Positions 36,053 to 49,400 of a stretch of 64,000 nt of DNA are shown here, piece after piece (the stretch's first letter is position 1; every line of letters begins with the position of its first letter). The notes under the pieces are model-generated. The model saw only the letters and a program-made list of their open reading frames with translations. It ran no database searches and was not told where the DNA came from. Origin of the DNA: Xestospongia muta (lineage: Eukaryota > Porifera > Demospongiae > Haplosclerida > Petrosiidae); contig OY848923.1 in NCBI GenBank assembly GCA_963693285.1, positions 2,738,038 to 2,802,037 of the forward strand. Reading direction: 5' to 3'. The translations under genes and the position numbers were made by a program.

Positions 36053-38010
36053 GCATGCATTAATGATTATTATATGCTTACTATCAACATTAGGAGATGT
36101 CATTGTTACTAATGATTGTTGTACTGTGAAAATAGTGGGGTTAATAGTGATGGAGTCAAATATATATTCAAGCTTATTTTTAAGTTAATTAATAGTATAT
36201 TACAATCAATCTATTCTGTTATAGTATTAATAGGAGTAGTACACACTACCATCTCTACAAAAAATAGAACACAAGGGCAAAGGCTTAGTACTTTGAGTCA
36301 TATTACAAATCCAACTAATGTGATGACTAACATAGTAAATATTCAATCAACCAATCAGTATTTACTGATTATATATATATATATATCTATATATATATAT
36401 GTCTATGCAATATACTGTATGTATTAATGATTATTATATACTTACTATCAATATCAAGAGATCTCAATGCCACTGAGGATTGTTACACTGTCAAAATAGC
36501 TGGGTTATTAGTGATAGAGTTAAATATAAGTTAATTAATAGTATTACAACAAATCTATACTATTACGATCTTAATAAGAGTGGTATAAACTATGGTTTCT
36601 ACTAATGTTAGAGCACAAGAGCAATGTCTAAGTACTTTAAGTCATATCACAAGTTCAACTAATGTGATGACTCAATTCATTGAAATAACTGATTGGTTGA
36701 TTAAACCAGTATGTCATTATACAAAAGTTCATGTATCAATATTATTTGATGTAAACTAAAAGTAAACATAATGTGGCAACTAATACAATTGTAATAATTT
36801 AATATTTTATGAAATTGACTGTTTATAGAACTAATAATGACAATAATAATCAAAACAGTTAAATAATTTGCTGGATATAGTAACTATAATTATATTGGCA
36901 AAATCAACCAACAAACTTTTACATTGATATGTATATATAATATAATGCATGTAGCAATGGTTTTTATGCACTTACTATCAACAGTAGTAGATACATTATG
37001 TTGTAGTACTGGCTGATGTGATCATTCATGTGCTATGTTAGACTGTGCTGTAACATCATGAGGTGTCATAGGATAGTCATAAGTTGGCATTTTGTCATCC
37101 AAAATGTATTAAATATGATTAAAGATAAATTAATTTTGTTAATATTTATTACCTTTTTGCTTATGTTTTAAGTAAACAATAAACAGTACACAAAATATTG
37201 TAATAGTTGTCAGTATTGAGGAGATCATACTAGCTACTATTACTGACACAACTGTAACTGTTACAATGTTAACAGGAGGCATTTTCAACGAAATAGATAT
37301 CTCAAGTTCATTAACATCGGAGCTCAATGTGTAGGCTAGAAACCTTATGTTTCTTATTAATATCAAAGGAAATTATTTATAATTTTCTAACTATATATAA
37401 TATATTGTATGTATTAATGATTTTTATACACTTACTATCAACAGTAGGAGATGTCAATGTCACTGATGATTGTTGTACTGTGAAAGTGATGGAGTCTATT
37501 TGTAGTACCTGTCCTCAACTTTGGTATTAGGCACAGAACAATTGTACCATCCTTCATCATTTGATTGAAATAGAAGTTCTACTAAAATTTTAGTTGGTAA
37601 TTGATATGAGAGAATAGTCTGTTTAATATTGGAATAGATCAAAGTATCATTTAATGTACAATTGATATATGTTACTGTTCCATCAGAAACATTAAAGGAT
37701 ATTAAAAACTTTAGTGGGTGGATATCTCTTGTGGATAGTAATGAGTTCAATGTAGTTTCATTGATCATAGGTCCTTCTGAACACATTAATAAAACTAACA
37801 TTGACTGTTTATCCATTTTAACTCACTGTTTATTCTGTAAGTATGCTCCTTGTACAGTGCTATTATCAATGTTTGATTTACATTACATTCATCTGGTATA
37901 ACACATGTATAAATACTGTCATAGTTATTCAGCCCATAGTCACAATATAGTCCAATCTGTCCTGACATATACACAGAATATAATGGTGATGAGTCATCTA
38001 CTGTAACATT
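35638..38010 (-). pseudogene. Decayed and rearranged copy of receptor H
   Basis: It retains a tail exon (35638-35828, full length), a transmembrane exon (about 35886-36017), mini-exons at 36082-36123, 36446-36487 (in-frame TAA) and 37436-37477, a second transmembrane exon (about 37153-37280) with a fragment of a second tail (about 36985-37100, acceptor TTTTGG), an Ig exon fragment (about 37500-37776) and part of the N-terminal Ig exon (37827 to about 38008). One base is missing at the donor of the first transmembrane exon, so splicing would read MTIY then stop in the tail. There is no signal peptide exon and no FN3 exon. The Ig fragment is joined directly to mini-exon flank by a deletion. Confidence 0.8.
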
Positions 38011-39300
38011 TGACTACCAAATTACACTGCTACTGTTTCAGCCACTACAGTAGTTTGATATGGACCTAGTACTACTACTAAAGAAAGAACTGATCCTGAT
38101 AGTAAGTATGTGTTATTTACTATTCACTTTACATTCATTTCTCTAGTATCATTTGAACTAGTTATTATTGTTATGCAGCTATTATTAATAACACCTTTGT
38201 TGCTAAAATTATACCAGTAGTTAATGACATTGCTGTTAACCTTACTTGGTCTTCACCAATGACACCTAATTAATATCATTAGTGGAGTCAATCACATCAT
38301 TAACAGTTATTGCTGATCCTCATTTGAATATTTACACACAGATTTTTGGAAGATTACGTAAGCCTATTGGATTAGCAACTAGTAAATGTTCTGTCTCCAC
38401 AGGTCCAGGTGTCCCTTACTATATATCAGTTAGACCAGTCTATAAAACAGGAGAAGGTAACATTACATCAGTTACTGTCTTCACTGAAACTGTAAGCTCT
38501 TTATGTAAATTCTATATTTTATGTGCCAAGATTATTATTTCTTCTATGTATGGCTCATCTATTTTCCTAATCGATATCACTACAGGAAGATCCTCTGATG
38601 GTACCTCTATTGTTATTGTATGGAGGAAAGTGTCACTAGAAGAAGCTCATGGTTTCTTTGAGTATATTATAGTATTAGATGCTGTCAATAGTAGACGTAG
38701 ACAATCAAGTGATATAACTGTACATGTTCCATTTAATAAGACAACTGTCAATGTAACTGTTCTAAATCCTCAATTAACTTACACAGTTATTATGAGAATA
38801 GCGGTGCAAAATGAAAGTGGACTAGTTATAGAAGGACCTACAAGTATACCAATACCAACTAAAAGTTTAGTAGAACGTTTACTTCAATCAAATGATGAGG
38901 ATGATATAATTGTTCTGTGTCTAACTCCAGAGTTGAGGACAAGTACTACAATGATTTAAATCAAGCATATTTTGCAAGGTATGTACAAACAATACTTAAT
39001 TACAATTGTATTTGTTACTAAGAAGCCAGTTATTGTCACAGCTAAGTGGATAGATCACTCTAAAATTCTAGTAATGTAGTCTCCACTAATTGATAATGAT
39101 CCATTAATAGATCATTATGAGGTCTTATATGGTGTTAGTGATTGTAATTGTAAAACATTTATCAAAGGAGTGACAACTGTTACATCTTTGATCATCAGGG
39201 GCTTATGTAGTGCTCAAAACTACATTTTGTTTGTAGTTTCATATTCAAATGAGATACGCATACTTTCAAGTGAATGGAGTAATGTTTTTACACTTATTAT
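38010..39300 (+). pseudogene. Inverted mosaic of F-type FN3 exons and H-type Ig/FN3 exons
   Basis: On the plus strand: the end of an FN3 exon (to 38109, with TGA in place of a Gly codon before YGP), the split FN3 exon with its small intron (about 38150-38490), the next FN3 exon (about 38585-38860), then without a splice site the 3' end of an H-type Ig exon (about 38865-38960), then an H-type FN3 exon (about 39025-39300, with an in-frame TAG near 39078). The open frame at 38282-38959 crosses the F-to-H junction and so encodes a chimeric fragment. No start, transmembrane or signal exon belongs to it. Confidence 0.8.
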
Positions 39301-39690
39301 ATGGTAAATACTTCTGTTAAGTTGTACATGTACTATAGTTTTATCTGTGTAAGTCAATGGATAACTTTATCATCAGTCATTGAAATATAACATTGTTAGT
39401 ATAAGTACAACTGAAAATAGAATATGAATTTCAATATTGTCATTGATATTGTGGTTTCGTTGGTATACATTCCTTCTCTTATCTAATATGATAGCTTTAT
39501 TTACTTAGGTTTGCTTTTAATTGTGGATCTACTGAAAGTGTAGAGTGTAAGTACAAACAGCTATGTTATCTAGTTATCTTTAATGTTAATGTAGCTCAAC
39601 CATATTTACCCATACCACTTCATGCTGTGCCATCAATTATTGCTATTAATATGATAATGGCTGGTGCTACATGTGGTATATTGAGTTTGC
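39301..39690. other. Unassigned stretch within the mosaic
   Basis: Extends beyond the H-type FN3 relic. Sequence up to about 39440 looks like the inverted equivalent of the H intron next to the FN3 exon (near 33590-33720). The rest is not recognised. Confidence 0.4.
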
Positions 39691-39950
39691 CATATTACCC
39701 ATACAGCTGTTGAGTTAAGTAATATTACCGAGTAATTTTGAATTACTATAAGTGAAGACAATATGCAAATTAGATGTTATTACACAATAACTAACTGACC
39801 TGAGGTTGTTGATGCAAATAATATGTCACTCCAATCTCCTTATCCACACTGGTATATGCTCTCACTGTAATAGCATAGTTAGCGTTAGGTAGTAGTCTTC
39901 TTATACTGTATTGTGTGTTGGTTGTATTAACCACATTGTATATAACAATA
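39690..39950 (-). pseudogene. Fragment of F-type N-terminal FN3 exons
   Basis: Matches 28385-28648 of receptor F: the 5' part of one FN3 exon, the intervening intron and about half of the next. It ends abruptly at about 39949, where the sequence switches to the shared 3' flank of F and G. Confidence 0.85.
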
Positions 39951-39953
39951 TAA

Positions 39954-40223
39954 TAAGTATGAAGAGACAATACGCCTTCAGCTTACTAGGGCCAAAACGA
40001 ATTTGTCTGAGGCTGTCCTTTCCTCGAAAGAATGACCCGCCCACGCACCAGTATAATTATTAATAATTGAAAGGAATTAACTACACAAGGATGCAAATAT
40101 TGAAGGAGTATTTTGTTTTTAAGATATAAACTAATTCCACAACTGTTGCTTACTTTCCGTACAAAAAGTGAAAGAAAATTAAAAACAACAAACAAACAAA
40201 ATTAAACAAACAAGCAGCACAAA
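39954..40223. repeat. 3' flank of receptor G, duplicate of 18508-18776
   Basis: Near-identical to the flank downstream of F, with small indels. Its outer edge is the breakpoint with the FN3 fragment. It includes the G 3' UTR. Confidence 0.85.
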
Positions 40224-43200
40224 TTACATCTTTGTTTCATCTGAAGTAGCCTCACATTCAGGTTTTGAAATTGACTCTGATATTTTGTCAACTACTGGTA
40301 CATCATAATATTCTGGAGATGATGGCAGGCTATCATACAGTGGGTCTATTGTTCTACAATGATACAATATAAAATATATAATTAAAGTTGAGTAATAATC
40401 AACTAACAATGGGTTTGTGGTAGAGTATCTAGAAAGATCTGTCATAGCAATCTGATCTCCTTGCCTGAGTACAATAATAATATTATGGGTGTAGTTAATA
40501 TATTCTATTATACTTACTGTAATCCAACTTTATATTTCTTATATTTCCTTTTAATTAAAATGATGGAAATCATAAATATCAGTATGATTATGACAATTAA
40601 AGTAATTGTTCCTAACACTCCTAAACTAGTATATTCAGAACTGCCACTATCTTTAGTGGATGCTGGTGGTGTCCCTAAAATGTGTCAAATTAATATATTA
40701 AAGATTGATGTAACTTACAATGTGACAAAATCCTTATTGGTATACTGTTAGGTCCTTCAATAATTTCTCCTCTTTCATTATATACTGCTATTCTCATAGT
40801 AAGTGCGTATGTCAATTGAGGATTTAGACTAGTTACATTGATAGATGTCTTATTAAATGGAACATGTACAGTTATATCACTTGATTGTCTACGTCTACTA
40901 TTGACAGCATCTAATACTATAATACACTCAAAGAAACCATGAGCTTCTTTTAGCGACACTTTCCTCCATACAATAACAATAGAGGTACCATCAGAAGATC
41001 TTCGTGTTGTGATATCAGTTGGGAAAGTAGATGGAGCTATACATAGAAGAAATGACAATAATTTTGGTACATGAAAATGTAGATTTTCATAAAGAGCTTT
41101 ACTTACTTTCAGTTTTAGTGAAGACAATAACTGACGCAATGTTACCTACTCCTAGTTCATTGACTGCTCCAATTGATATATAGTAAGGGACACCTGGACC
41201 TGTGGAGACAATATATTTACTAGTTAGTAATGAGTTGGACTTACGTAGTCCTCCAGTAATCTGTGTGTAAATATTCAATTGAGGATCAGCAGTAACTGTT
41301 AATGACATAATAACTCCACCAGTGATATCAATATTATAACTACTAATATATCCATTAGGTGTGATTGGTGGAGACCAAGTAAGGTTAACAGCAGTGTCAT
41401 TAACTACTGGTATAGTGTTAGCAACAAAAATATTACCAATAATAACTGGTATAACAATAAGAACTGGTTCAGAGGATACTAGAGAAATGTATGTAAAAGG
41501 GGATTATAAATAATACAAACTTACTATCAGGATCAGTCCTTCCTTCAATAGTAACACTAGGTCCATATCCAACTACTGTAGTAGCAGAAACAGTAGCAGT
41601 GTAATTTTGATAGATTGAGAATCCATCAACAGTGATAGATATTGTCTTTTGGTTAAGGGTCACATCAACTAATCTAGTAATTCTTCTAATTAAGTCAGTA
41701 CCTACATTGACTAAAACAACTAATCTATATTGTGTGATAATGCCATTAGGAGAAGCTGGATTCCTCCAGTTAAATGTTACATTAGTCTTAGTTGGAATAG
41801 AAGTGAAGTTTTGAGGAGCATCATCAGGTCCTATTTGGAGAATACAAAATTGATATTATGATGTGAACTTACTATCTTGAGCTGTTTTAAATGTATGTTG
41901 TGTAGCTGGTCCTTCACCAACAACATTAATAGATGACAATCTACAAGTGTACTCAGTAAATGGTACTAATACTGGAATAGTAAACATTGTCTCTGTAGAA
42001 CTCTGAGTGGCTGTTAGTCCAGAGACTTGAGGTCCATTGGTTTGTATACAAGTCAAATTGTATCCTACCACCTCTCCATTTTGATCTACTCTAACTGGTG
42101 GATCCCAGTATAATGTAACATTACGCGGAAGGAAGGTTGTGTTGATGAGGTTCCTTGGAGGACCAATTGGTACTACAAATAGAGACAATTGTCTTCAAAG
42201 CATCAAATTGTTGTTGACTCACGTGCTGCTAGAGTTGAGAAGTTCAATGTTTCACTACTAGTATTACCAATACAGTTAGTAGATACAACAGTGAAGTTAT
42301 AAGTGTTAGCTTCTTCTAGACCAGTTAATATGATCTGATATATCAAGTTAACAGCAGTGATGTTGTTAGTACCCACTAGACTAGAACTAGTAGTTAAAGT
42401 ATTCTGTAATTCCAGACCAATATAGTTGATATGATATATCTCAGGTGTATAGGCAATGGATGGAATAGTAAAGTAGACAGTAGAGTTAGTCTGTCCAACT
42501 ATTGAAGTTACATCAAAGACTGGATAAGGATTTCTTCGAGCTGTATTGTTGAAATGACATGAAAAATTGAATGATAATATAACATTAATATGTTTTCACT
42601 TACATCTCAAGGTGACAGCACTATCCTCTGTTAAACTAATGTCAGGAGACTCTGGAATGGTTAGTTTAGCTATGCAGGTGTAAGTACCAGAATCATTAGC
42701 AAAGCTTGTTGGGAAACTCAGAGTATTCATTACATAAGTGTCATCATTTTGAGTGGTAACTACACCTTGACATACTGTACCATTATGCAGCCACATCACT
42801 TTAAGAGCTGGTATTATTAGAGCTGGTTTACTAGCAGTACAAACTAGAGTTAAGTTATCATAAGGATCTGAGTCAGGACAAGTTGTCTCCAGACCTAGAA
42901 AAGAGTCTGGTCTTGTTGCAAAGTCCCTAATAACTGGGTCTGCAAGAAAAAGAAGTGTAATAATAAACTTCTTTATTTGAAGTCTCAAACAAAAATATTG
43001 TATTATAATTAATAAGGTAGTGAGCACATACCTACAACAGTAACGTTAGTAGTGATATTAGAAGTACTGGCTGATTTAATGTAGGTATAACCAGCTGTGG
43101 GTATCACATCAACGATACAAGTATATATACCAGAATCCATTGAACTACTGAGAGTACTAAATTGAACTTGAGACTGATAAGTGTTGAAGTCAGTTTTTAA

Positions 43201-43442
43201 AGGATCATTAAGTGAGATTCTTGACTGTCCACTACCAGAACCATTTCTGAGGAGTGTTCTCATATTGTCTAGTTGTGTTCCCATTCCACTTCTGACCTCA
43301 TTCAACATTACCCATATTGTGTTAATAATAAAGGGAGTGTTGACATGAGGATCTATTGTAATATTACATGTAATAGTCAGTTCACTACCAGCTAAATAGT
43401 CACTTTGTCTTGATAAACTAATATACAATTTAGGAGTGGGAA
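40224..43442 (-). other. Receptor G membrane-proximal part: 2 Ig, 5 FN3-like, TM, tail
   Basis: Exon for exon equivalent to 18777-21941 of receptor F, with the same lengths except the Ig exon 43032-43442 (411 nt against 357) and the last exon (130 against 136). The 45-nt intron within one FN3 domain is conserved (41200-41244). Confidence 0.88.
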
Positions 43443-46400
43443 CTGTAGAAAGTAAGTAAGAGTACATGTAATAGCAATACAGGAAAAACATTTAACAACA
43501 TAGGATTATATTGATAAAAATCCTACATTCATTTACTCACACTGCAATGATAAATCTTGTGTACTTGTGTTAGTTACTGTGACATTAATCTCATTTACTG
43601 TGATGGTAGCTTGACATGTATATTGTCCAGCATCAGAGGTATTAAGTGAAGAGAAGAACAGTGACAGAGAGTACATTGTATCTGAGATATTACGAAGTAC
43701 TGATGGTACACTGATAGTCTTTAGGTCATCAGATACTAATGATGTATTAACACTATCTTTGATCCATACAATAGTTGGTATCACTATAAGTCTGTCAATG
43801 ACTTCAACAGTACAATTCAAAAGGTACTCTTCACCAGGTACTGCTTTACCAGATGTCATAATGTTAACAACAGGAGATGGCAGGTCTATCCCAAACAAAG
43901 TATGTTTTACATTATATTATAGAGGTGAAAAATACAATATAATCATTCATAATATTTAATTTTAACAAAATATAATTAATTATTCTGACTAAATATTCTC
44001 TTACTTTGAACATTTATTGTAGTATTAGCTTTAGTTGAAGTGTTATGTACATAATGATAATCACTGACATTAGCTATAATAACAAAATTGCAGTAATATT
44101 CTCCACTATTATGAGCATTATAAAGTGGATTGAAATAAAGAGAAGATTTGTACTGAAAAGAACCAACTTGTGCCAGAGTTTCTATAATAGTAAATTCATT
44201 AGCAAGACCACTAGGTAAAGATATGTCATTATGTGTCCACTGAGTTCTCACAATAATAGGTATTGTAACAAAATCACTGAGTGTTAGTATACATCTAAGG
44301 AAGAATGGTGTACCGGCATAGAGTATATTGTCGTGTTCCTTAGATATGTTCACAGTCATTGGAGGGACTAAAATGTAGTAGCAATCATGTTAGAGGGTGG
44401 TGATAAATGTGGAACTTACAGTTTACAATAAGTTCAAGTTCTTTTACAGTTGAATGAGTATCATAAGTAGCAGTTGTTGGATCAATACTCCCATTAACAC
44501 CAGTCACATTGAACTCAGCCCTACACCTATATACTCCTCTGTCTTCAAATCTCACTGGTTCTAGTGTTATTGTCACATTACTTTCTGACCCAGCGTCGTC
44601 AGTGATAATAGAATAAGGAACATTTATATCTTGAAGTAAATATGTATCTGTAGTGTTCATTTTTGTTATTTCAATTGTAGGTTTGACAATTAATCTTTCT
44701 ACTACCCTCACTGTACAAGTGATATTAAGGTTTTGACCTACTTCAATTGAACCCTCAGTAAAGATATTTAACTGGATATCAGGTAAAGCTAGTAAAGAAA
44801 CCTAATTTTATATAAAAAAGTAAATATTACTTACTTTGAACAGTTACTGTGTCAGTAGTACTGTTTATTCCACTAATAATTAAAGGATCTGTTGAACTGA
44901 TATTCATCTGACAGGTATATCTCCCAGTGTCATTAAAGTTACTATTATGATCTCCATTATCAATTGGCAGGAACACTAGTGTACTCTCAAACTCATTGTT
45001 TCCATTACTAGTAACATTAGTGATCATACGTCGTGATTCAACAGGTATAGTATTGCCTTGAGGATCAAACCAAACTACAGTAGCTGACACTGTTGTGTCC
45101 ACTACACTGAGTAGTGTACCAGTACAGGTCAGATTAAAGAGTGTACTCTCATAGACAGGACCAGTGGAAGGACCATGTGTGATAACCATACTGGGAGGAG
45201 GGACTACAAAAAGCACTAGTGTTAGAGTTAGTGCATTATATAAACTCACTTTGAACATTGAGTTCCCTGTATGTGTGATCAATGACTCCTAAGTTATTAA
45301 ATATGCTTGAGCAATAATACCTTCTACCATCAGATGTCTTAACTGGATTAAGTGTTAGAGTACTTAAGAAAAGATTACCAATTCTTGTTGCATTTCCTAT
45401 TGTAGCATCATTGTTATTTACATCAACTCTTTGTTCTCCAGCTACATCATAACTCCATATTATTGAATTAGGTTCATGTACTAGTCTCTCAGGTATTCTG
45501 ATATTACATGTCATAGAGAACTTGTCTCCAGCAGTGGGTGTGGTTGGAAATAGGATATTAGTTGTCACATGATCAGAAGAGAAATCTATGAAATAATATA
45601 AATAATAATTATTAATATTATATTGAATGTACCTGATACTATAAGAGACACAGTTTTGGCATTATCATTACCAGTAATATAAGAAGATACAGGAGTTGGT
45701 AGAACATTTACAGTACAAGAGTACATAGTACCATTGTCTCTACTATTACTCAAATTTTCAATACGTAATGTACTAGTGTACATGTGCGATCCTAACATAG
45801 TCAGTGAACTAATAGTATAGTCACTGTTATTAGTAAGAGGAGAACTACCATTGTGAGACCACTCAACATCAACATTAACTCCAGTATTGATAGCATCACT
45901 GATACTAACAGTACATACTATATCAAGATATGTTCCCTCCACTAATGTACTAGTATTGACAGGATGAGTAGAAATAGCAATGACTGGTTGAGGAACTAAA
46001 TTGATGAAAATGAAATAGTTTTTTTATTGAAATTCTACTTACTTTGTAGTATTAGGTCTTGTATGCTAGCATTAGTTACCGTGACATTAATCTCATTCAC
46101 TGTGATAGTAGCTTGACATGTATATTGTCCAGCATCAGAGGTATTAAGTGAAGAGAAGAACAGTGACAGAGAGTACATTGTATCTGAGATATTACGAAGC
46201 ACTGATGGTACACTGATAGTCTTTAGGTCATCAGATACTAATGATCTGTTAACACTATCTTTGATCCATATGATAGTTGGTGTTACTATAAGTCTGTCAA
46301 TGACTTCAACAGTACAATTCAAAAGGTACTCTTCACCAGGTACTGCTTTAACAGATGTCATAATGTTAACAACAGGAGATGGCAGATCTATCCCAAACAA

Positions 46401-49400
46401 AGTATGTTTTACATTATTTTATTAGGTGAATAATACAATGTAATTATTCATAATATTTAATTTTAACAAAATATAATTAATTATTCTGACTAAATATTCT
46501 CTTACTTTGAACATTTATTGTAGTATTAGCTTTAGTTGAAGTGTTATGTACATAATGATAATCACTGACATTAGCTATAATAACAAAATTGCAGTAATAT
46601 TCTCCACTATTATGAGCATTATAAAGTGGATTGAAATAAAGAGAAGATTTGTACTGAAAAGAACCAACTTGTGCCAGAATTTCTATAATAGTAGATTCAT
46701 TAGCAAGACCACTAGGTAAAGATATGTCATTATGTGACCATTGAGTTCTCACAATAATAGGTATTGTAACAAGATCACTCAGTGTTAGTATACATCTAAG
46801 GAAGAATGGTGTACCGGCATAGAGTATATTTTTGTGTTCCTTAGATATGTTCACAGTCACTGGAGGGACTAAAAGAAGTAAGAATCATACTAGAGCATGG
46901 TGATAAATGTGGAACTTACAGTTTACAATAAGTTCAAGTTCTTTTACAGTTGAATGAGTATCATAAGTAGCAGTTGTTGGATCAATACTCCCATTAACAC
47001 CAGTCACATTGAACTCAGCCCTACACCTATATACTCCTCTGTCTTCAAATCTCACTGGTTCTAGTGTTATTGTCACATTACTTTCTGACCCAGCGTCGTC
47101 AGTGATGATAAAATAAGGAACATTTATATCTTGAAGTAAATATGTATCTGTAGTGTTCATTTTTGTTATTTCAATTGTAGGTTTGACAATTAATCTTTCT
47201 ACTACCCTCACTGTACAAGTGATATTAAGGTTTTGACCTACTTCAATAGAACCCACAGTAAAGATATTTAACTGGATATCAGGTAAAGCTAGTAAAGAAA
47301 CCTAATTTTATATAAAAAAGTAAATATTACTTACTTTGAACAGTTACTGTGTCAGTAGTACTGTTTATTCCACTAATAATTAAAGGATCTGTTGAACTGA
47401 TATTCATCTGACAGGTATATCTCCCAGTGTCATTAAAGTTACTATTATGATCTCCATTATCAATTGGTAGGAACACTAGTGTACTCTCAAACTCATTGTT
47501 TCCATTACTAGTAACATTATTGATCATACGTCGTGATTCAACAGGTATAGTATTGCCTTGAGGATCAAACCAAACTACAGTAGCTGACACTGTTGTGTCC
47601 ACTACACTGAGTAGTGTACCAGTACAGGTCAGATTAAAGAGTGTACTCTCATAGACAGGACCAGTGGAAGGACCATGTGTGATAACCATACTGGGAGGAG
47701 GGACTACAAAAAGCACTAGTGTTAGAGTTAGTGCATTATATAAACTCACTTTGAACATTGAGTTCCCTGTATGTGTGATCAATGACTCCTAAGTTATTAA
47801 ATATGCTTGAGCAATAATACCTTCTACCATCAGATGTCTTAACTGGATTAAGTGTTAGAGTACTTAAGAAAAGATTACCAATTCTTGTTGCATTTCCTAT
47901 TGTAGCATCATTGTTATTTACATCAACTCTTTGTTCTCCAGCTACATCATAACTCCATATTATTGAATTAGGTTCATGTACTAGTCTCTCAGGTATTCTG
48001 ATATTACATGTCATAGAGAACTTGTCTCCAGCAGTGGGTGTGGTTGGAAATAGGATATTAGTTGTCACATGATCAGAAGAGAAATCTATGAAATAATATA
48101 AATAATAATTATTAATATTATATTGAATGTACCTGATACTATAAGAGACACAGTTTTGGCATTATCATTACCAGTAATATAAGAAGATACAGGAGTTGGT
48201 AGAACATTTACAGTACAAGAGTACATAGTACCATTGTCTCTACTATTACTCAAATTTTCAATACGTAATGTACTAGTGTACATGTGCGATCCTAACATAG
48301 TCAGTGAACTAATAGTATAGTCACTGTTATTAGTAAGAGGAGAACTACCATTGTGAGACCACTCAACATCAACACTAACTCCAGTATTGATAGCATCACT
48401 GATACTAACAGTACATACTATATCAAGATATGTTCCCTCCACTAATGTACTGGTATTGACAGGATGAGTAGAAATAGCAATGACTGGTTGAGGAACTAAA
48501 TTGGTGAAAATGAAATAGTTTTATTTATTGAAATTCTACTTACTTTGTAGTATTAGGTCTTGTATGCTAGCATTAGTTACCGTGACATTAATCTCATTCA
48601 CTGTGATAGTAGCTTGACATGTATATTGTCCAGCATCAGAGGTATTAAGTGAAGAGAAGAACAGTGACAGAGAGTACATTGTATCTGAGATATTACGAAG
48701 CACTGATGGTACACTGATAGTCTTTAGGTCATCAGATACTAATGATCTGTTAACACTATCTTTGATCCATACAATAGTTGGTGTCACTATAAGTCTGTCA
48801 ATGACTTCAACAGTACAATTCAAAAGGTACTCTTCACCAGGTACTGCTTTACCAGATGTCATAATGTTAACAACAGGAGATGGCAGATCTATCCCAAACA
48901 AAGTATGTTTTACATTATATTATTAGGTGAATAATACAATGTAATTATTCATAATATTTAATTTTAACAAAATATAATTAATTATTCTGACTAAATATTC
49001 TCTTACTTTGAACATTTATTGTAGTATTAGCTTTAGTTGAAGTGTTATGTACATAATGATAATCACTGACATTAGCTATAATAACAAAATTGCAGTAATA
49101 TTCTCCACTATTATGAGCATTATAAAGTGGATTGAAATAAAGAGAAGATTTGTACTGAAGTGAACCAACTTGTACCAGAATTTCTATAATAGTAGATTCA
49201 TTAGCAAGACCACTAGGTGAAGATATGTCATTATGTGACCATTGAGTTCTCACAATAATAGGTATTGTAACAAGATCACTCAGTGTTAGTATACATCTAA
49301 GGAAGAATGGTGTACCGGCATAGAGTATATTTTCGTGTTCCTTAGATATGTTCACAGTCATTGGAGGGACTAAAAGTAGTAGCAATCATGTTAGAATGTG

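Noticed and set aside
38282..38959. A 225-codon plus-strand open frame that looks like an FN3 gene
   Set aside because: It crosses an intron, lacks start and membrane exons, and fuses F-type and H-type fragments beside in-frame stops; treated as a pseudogene mosaic.
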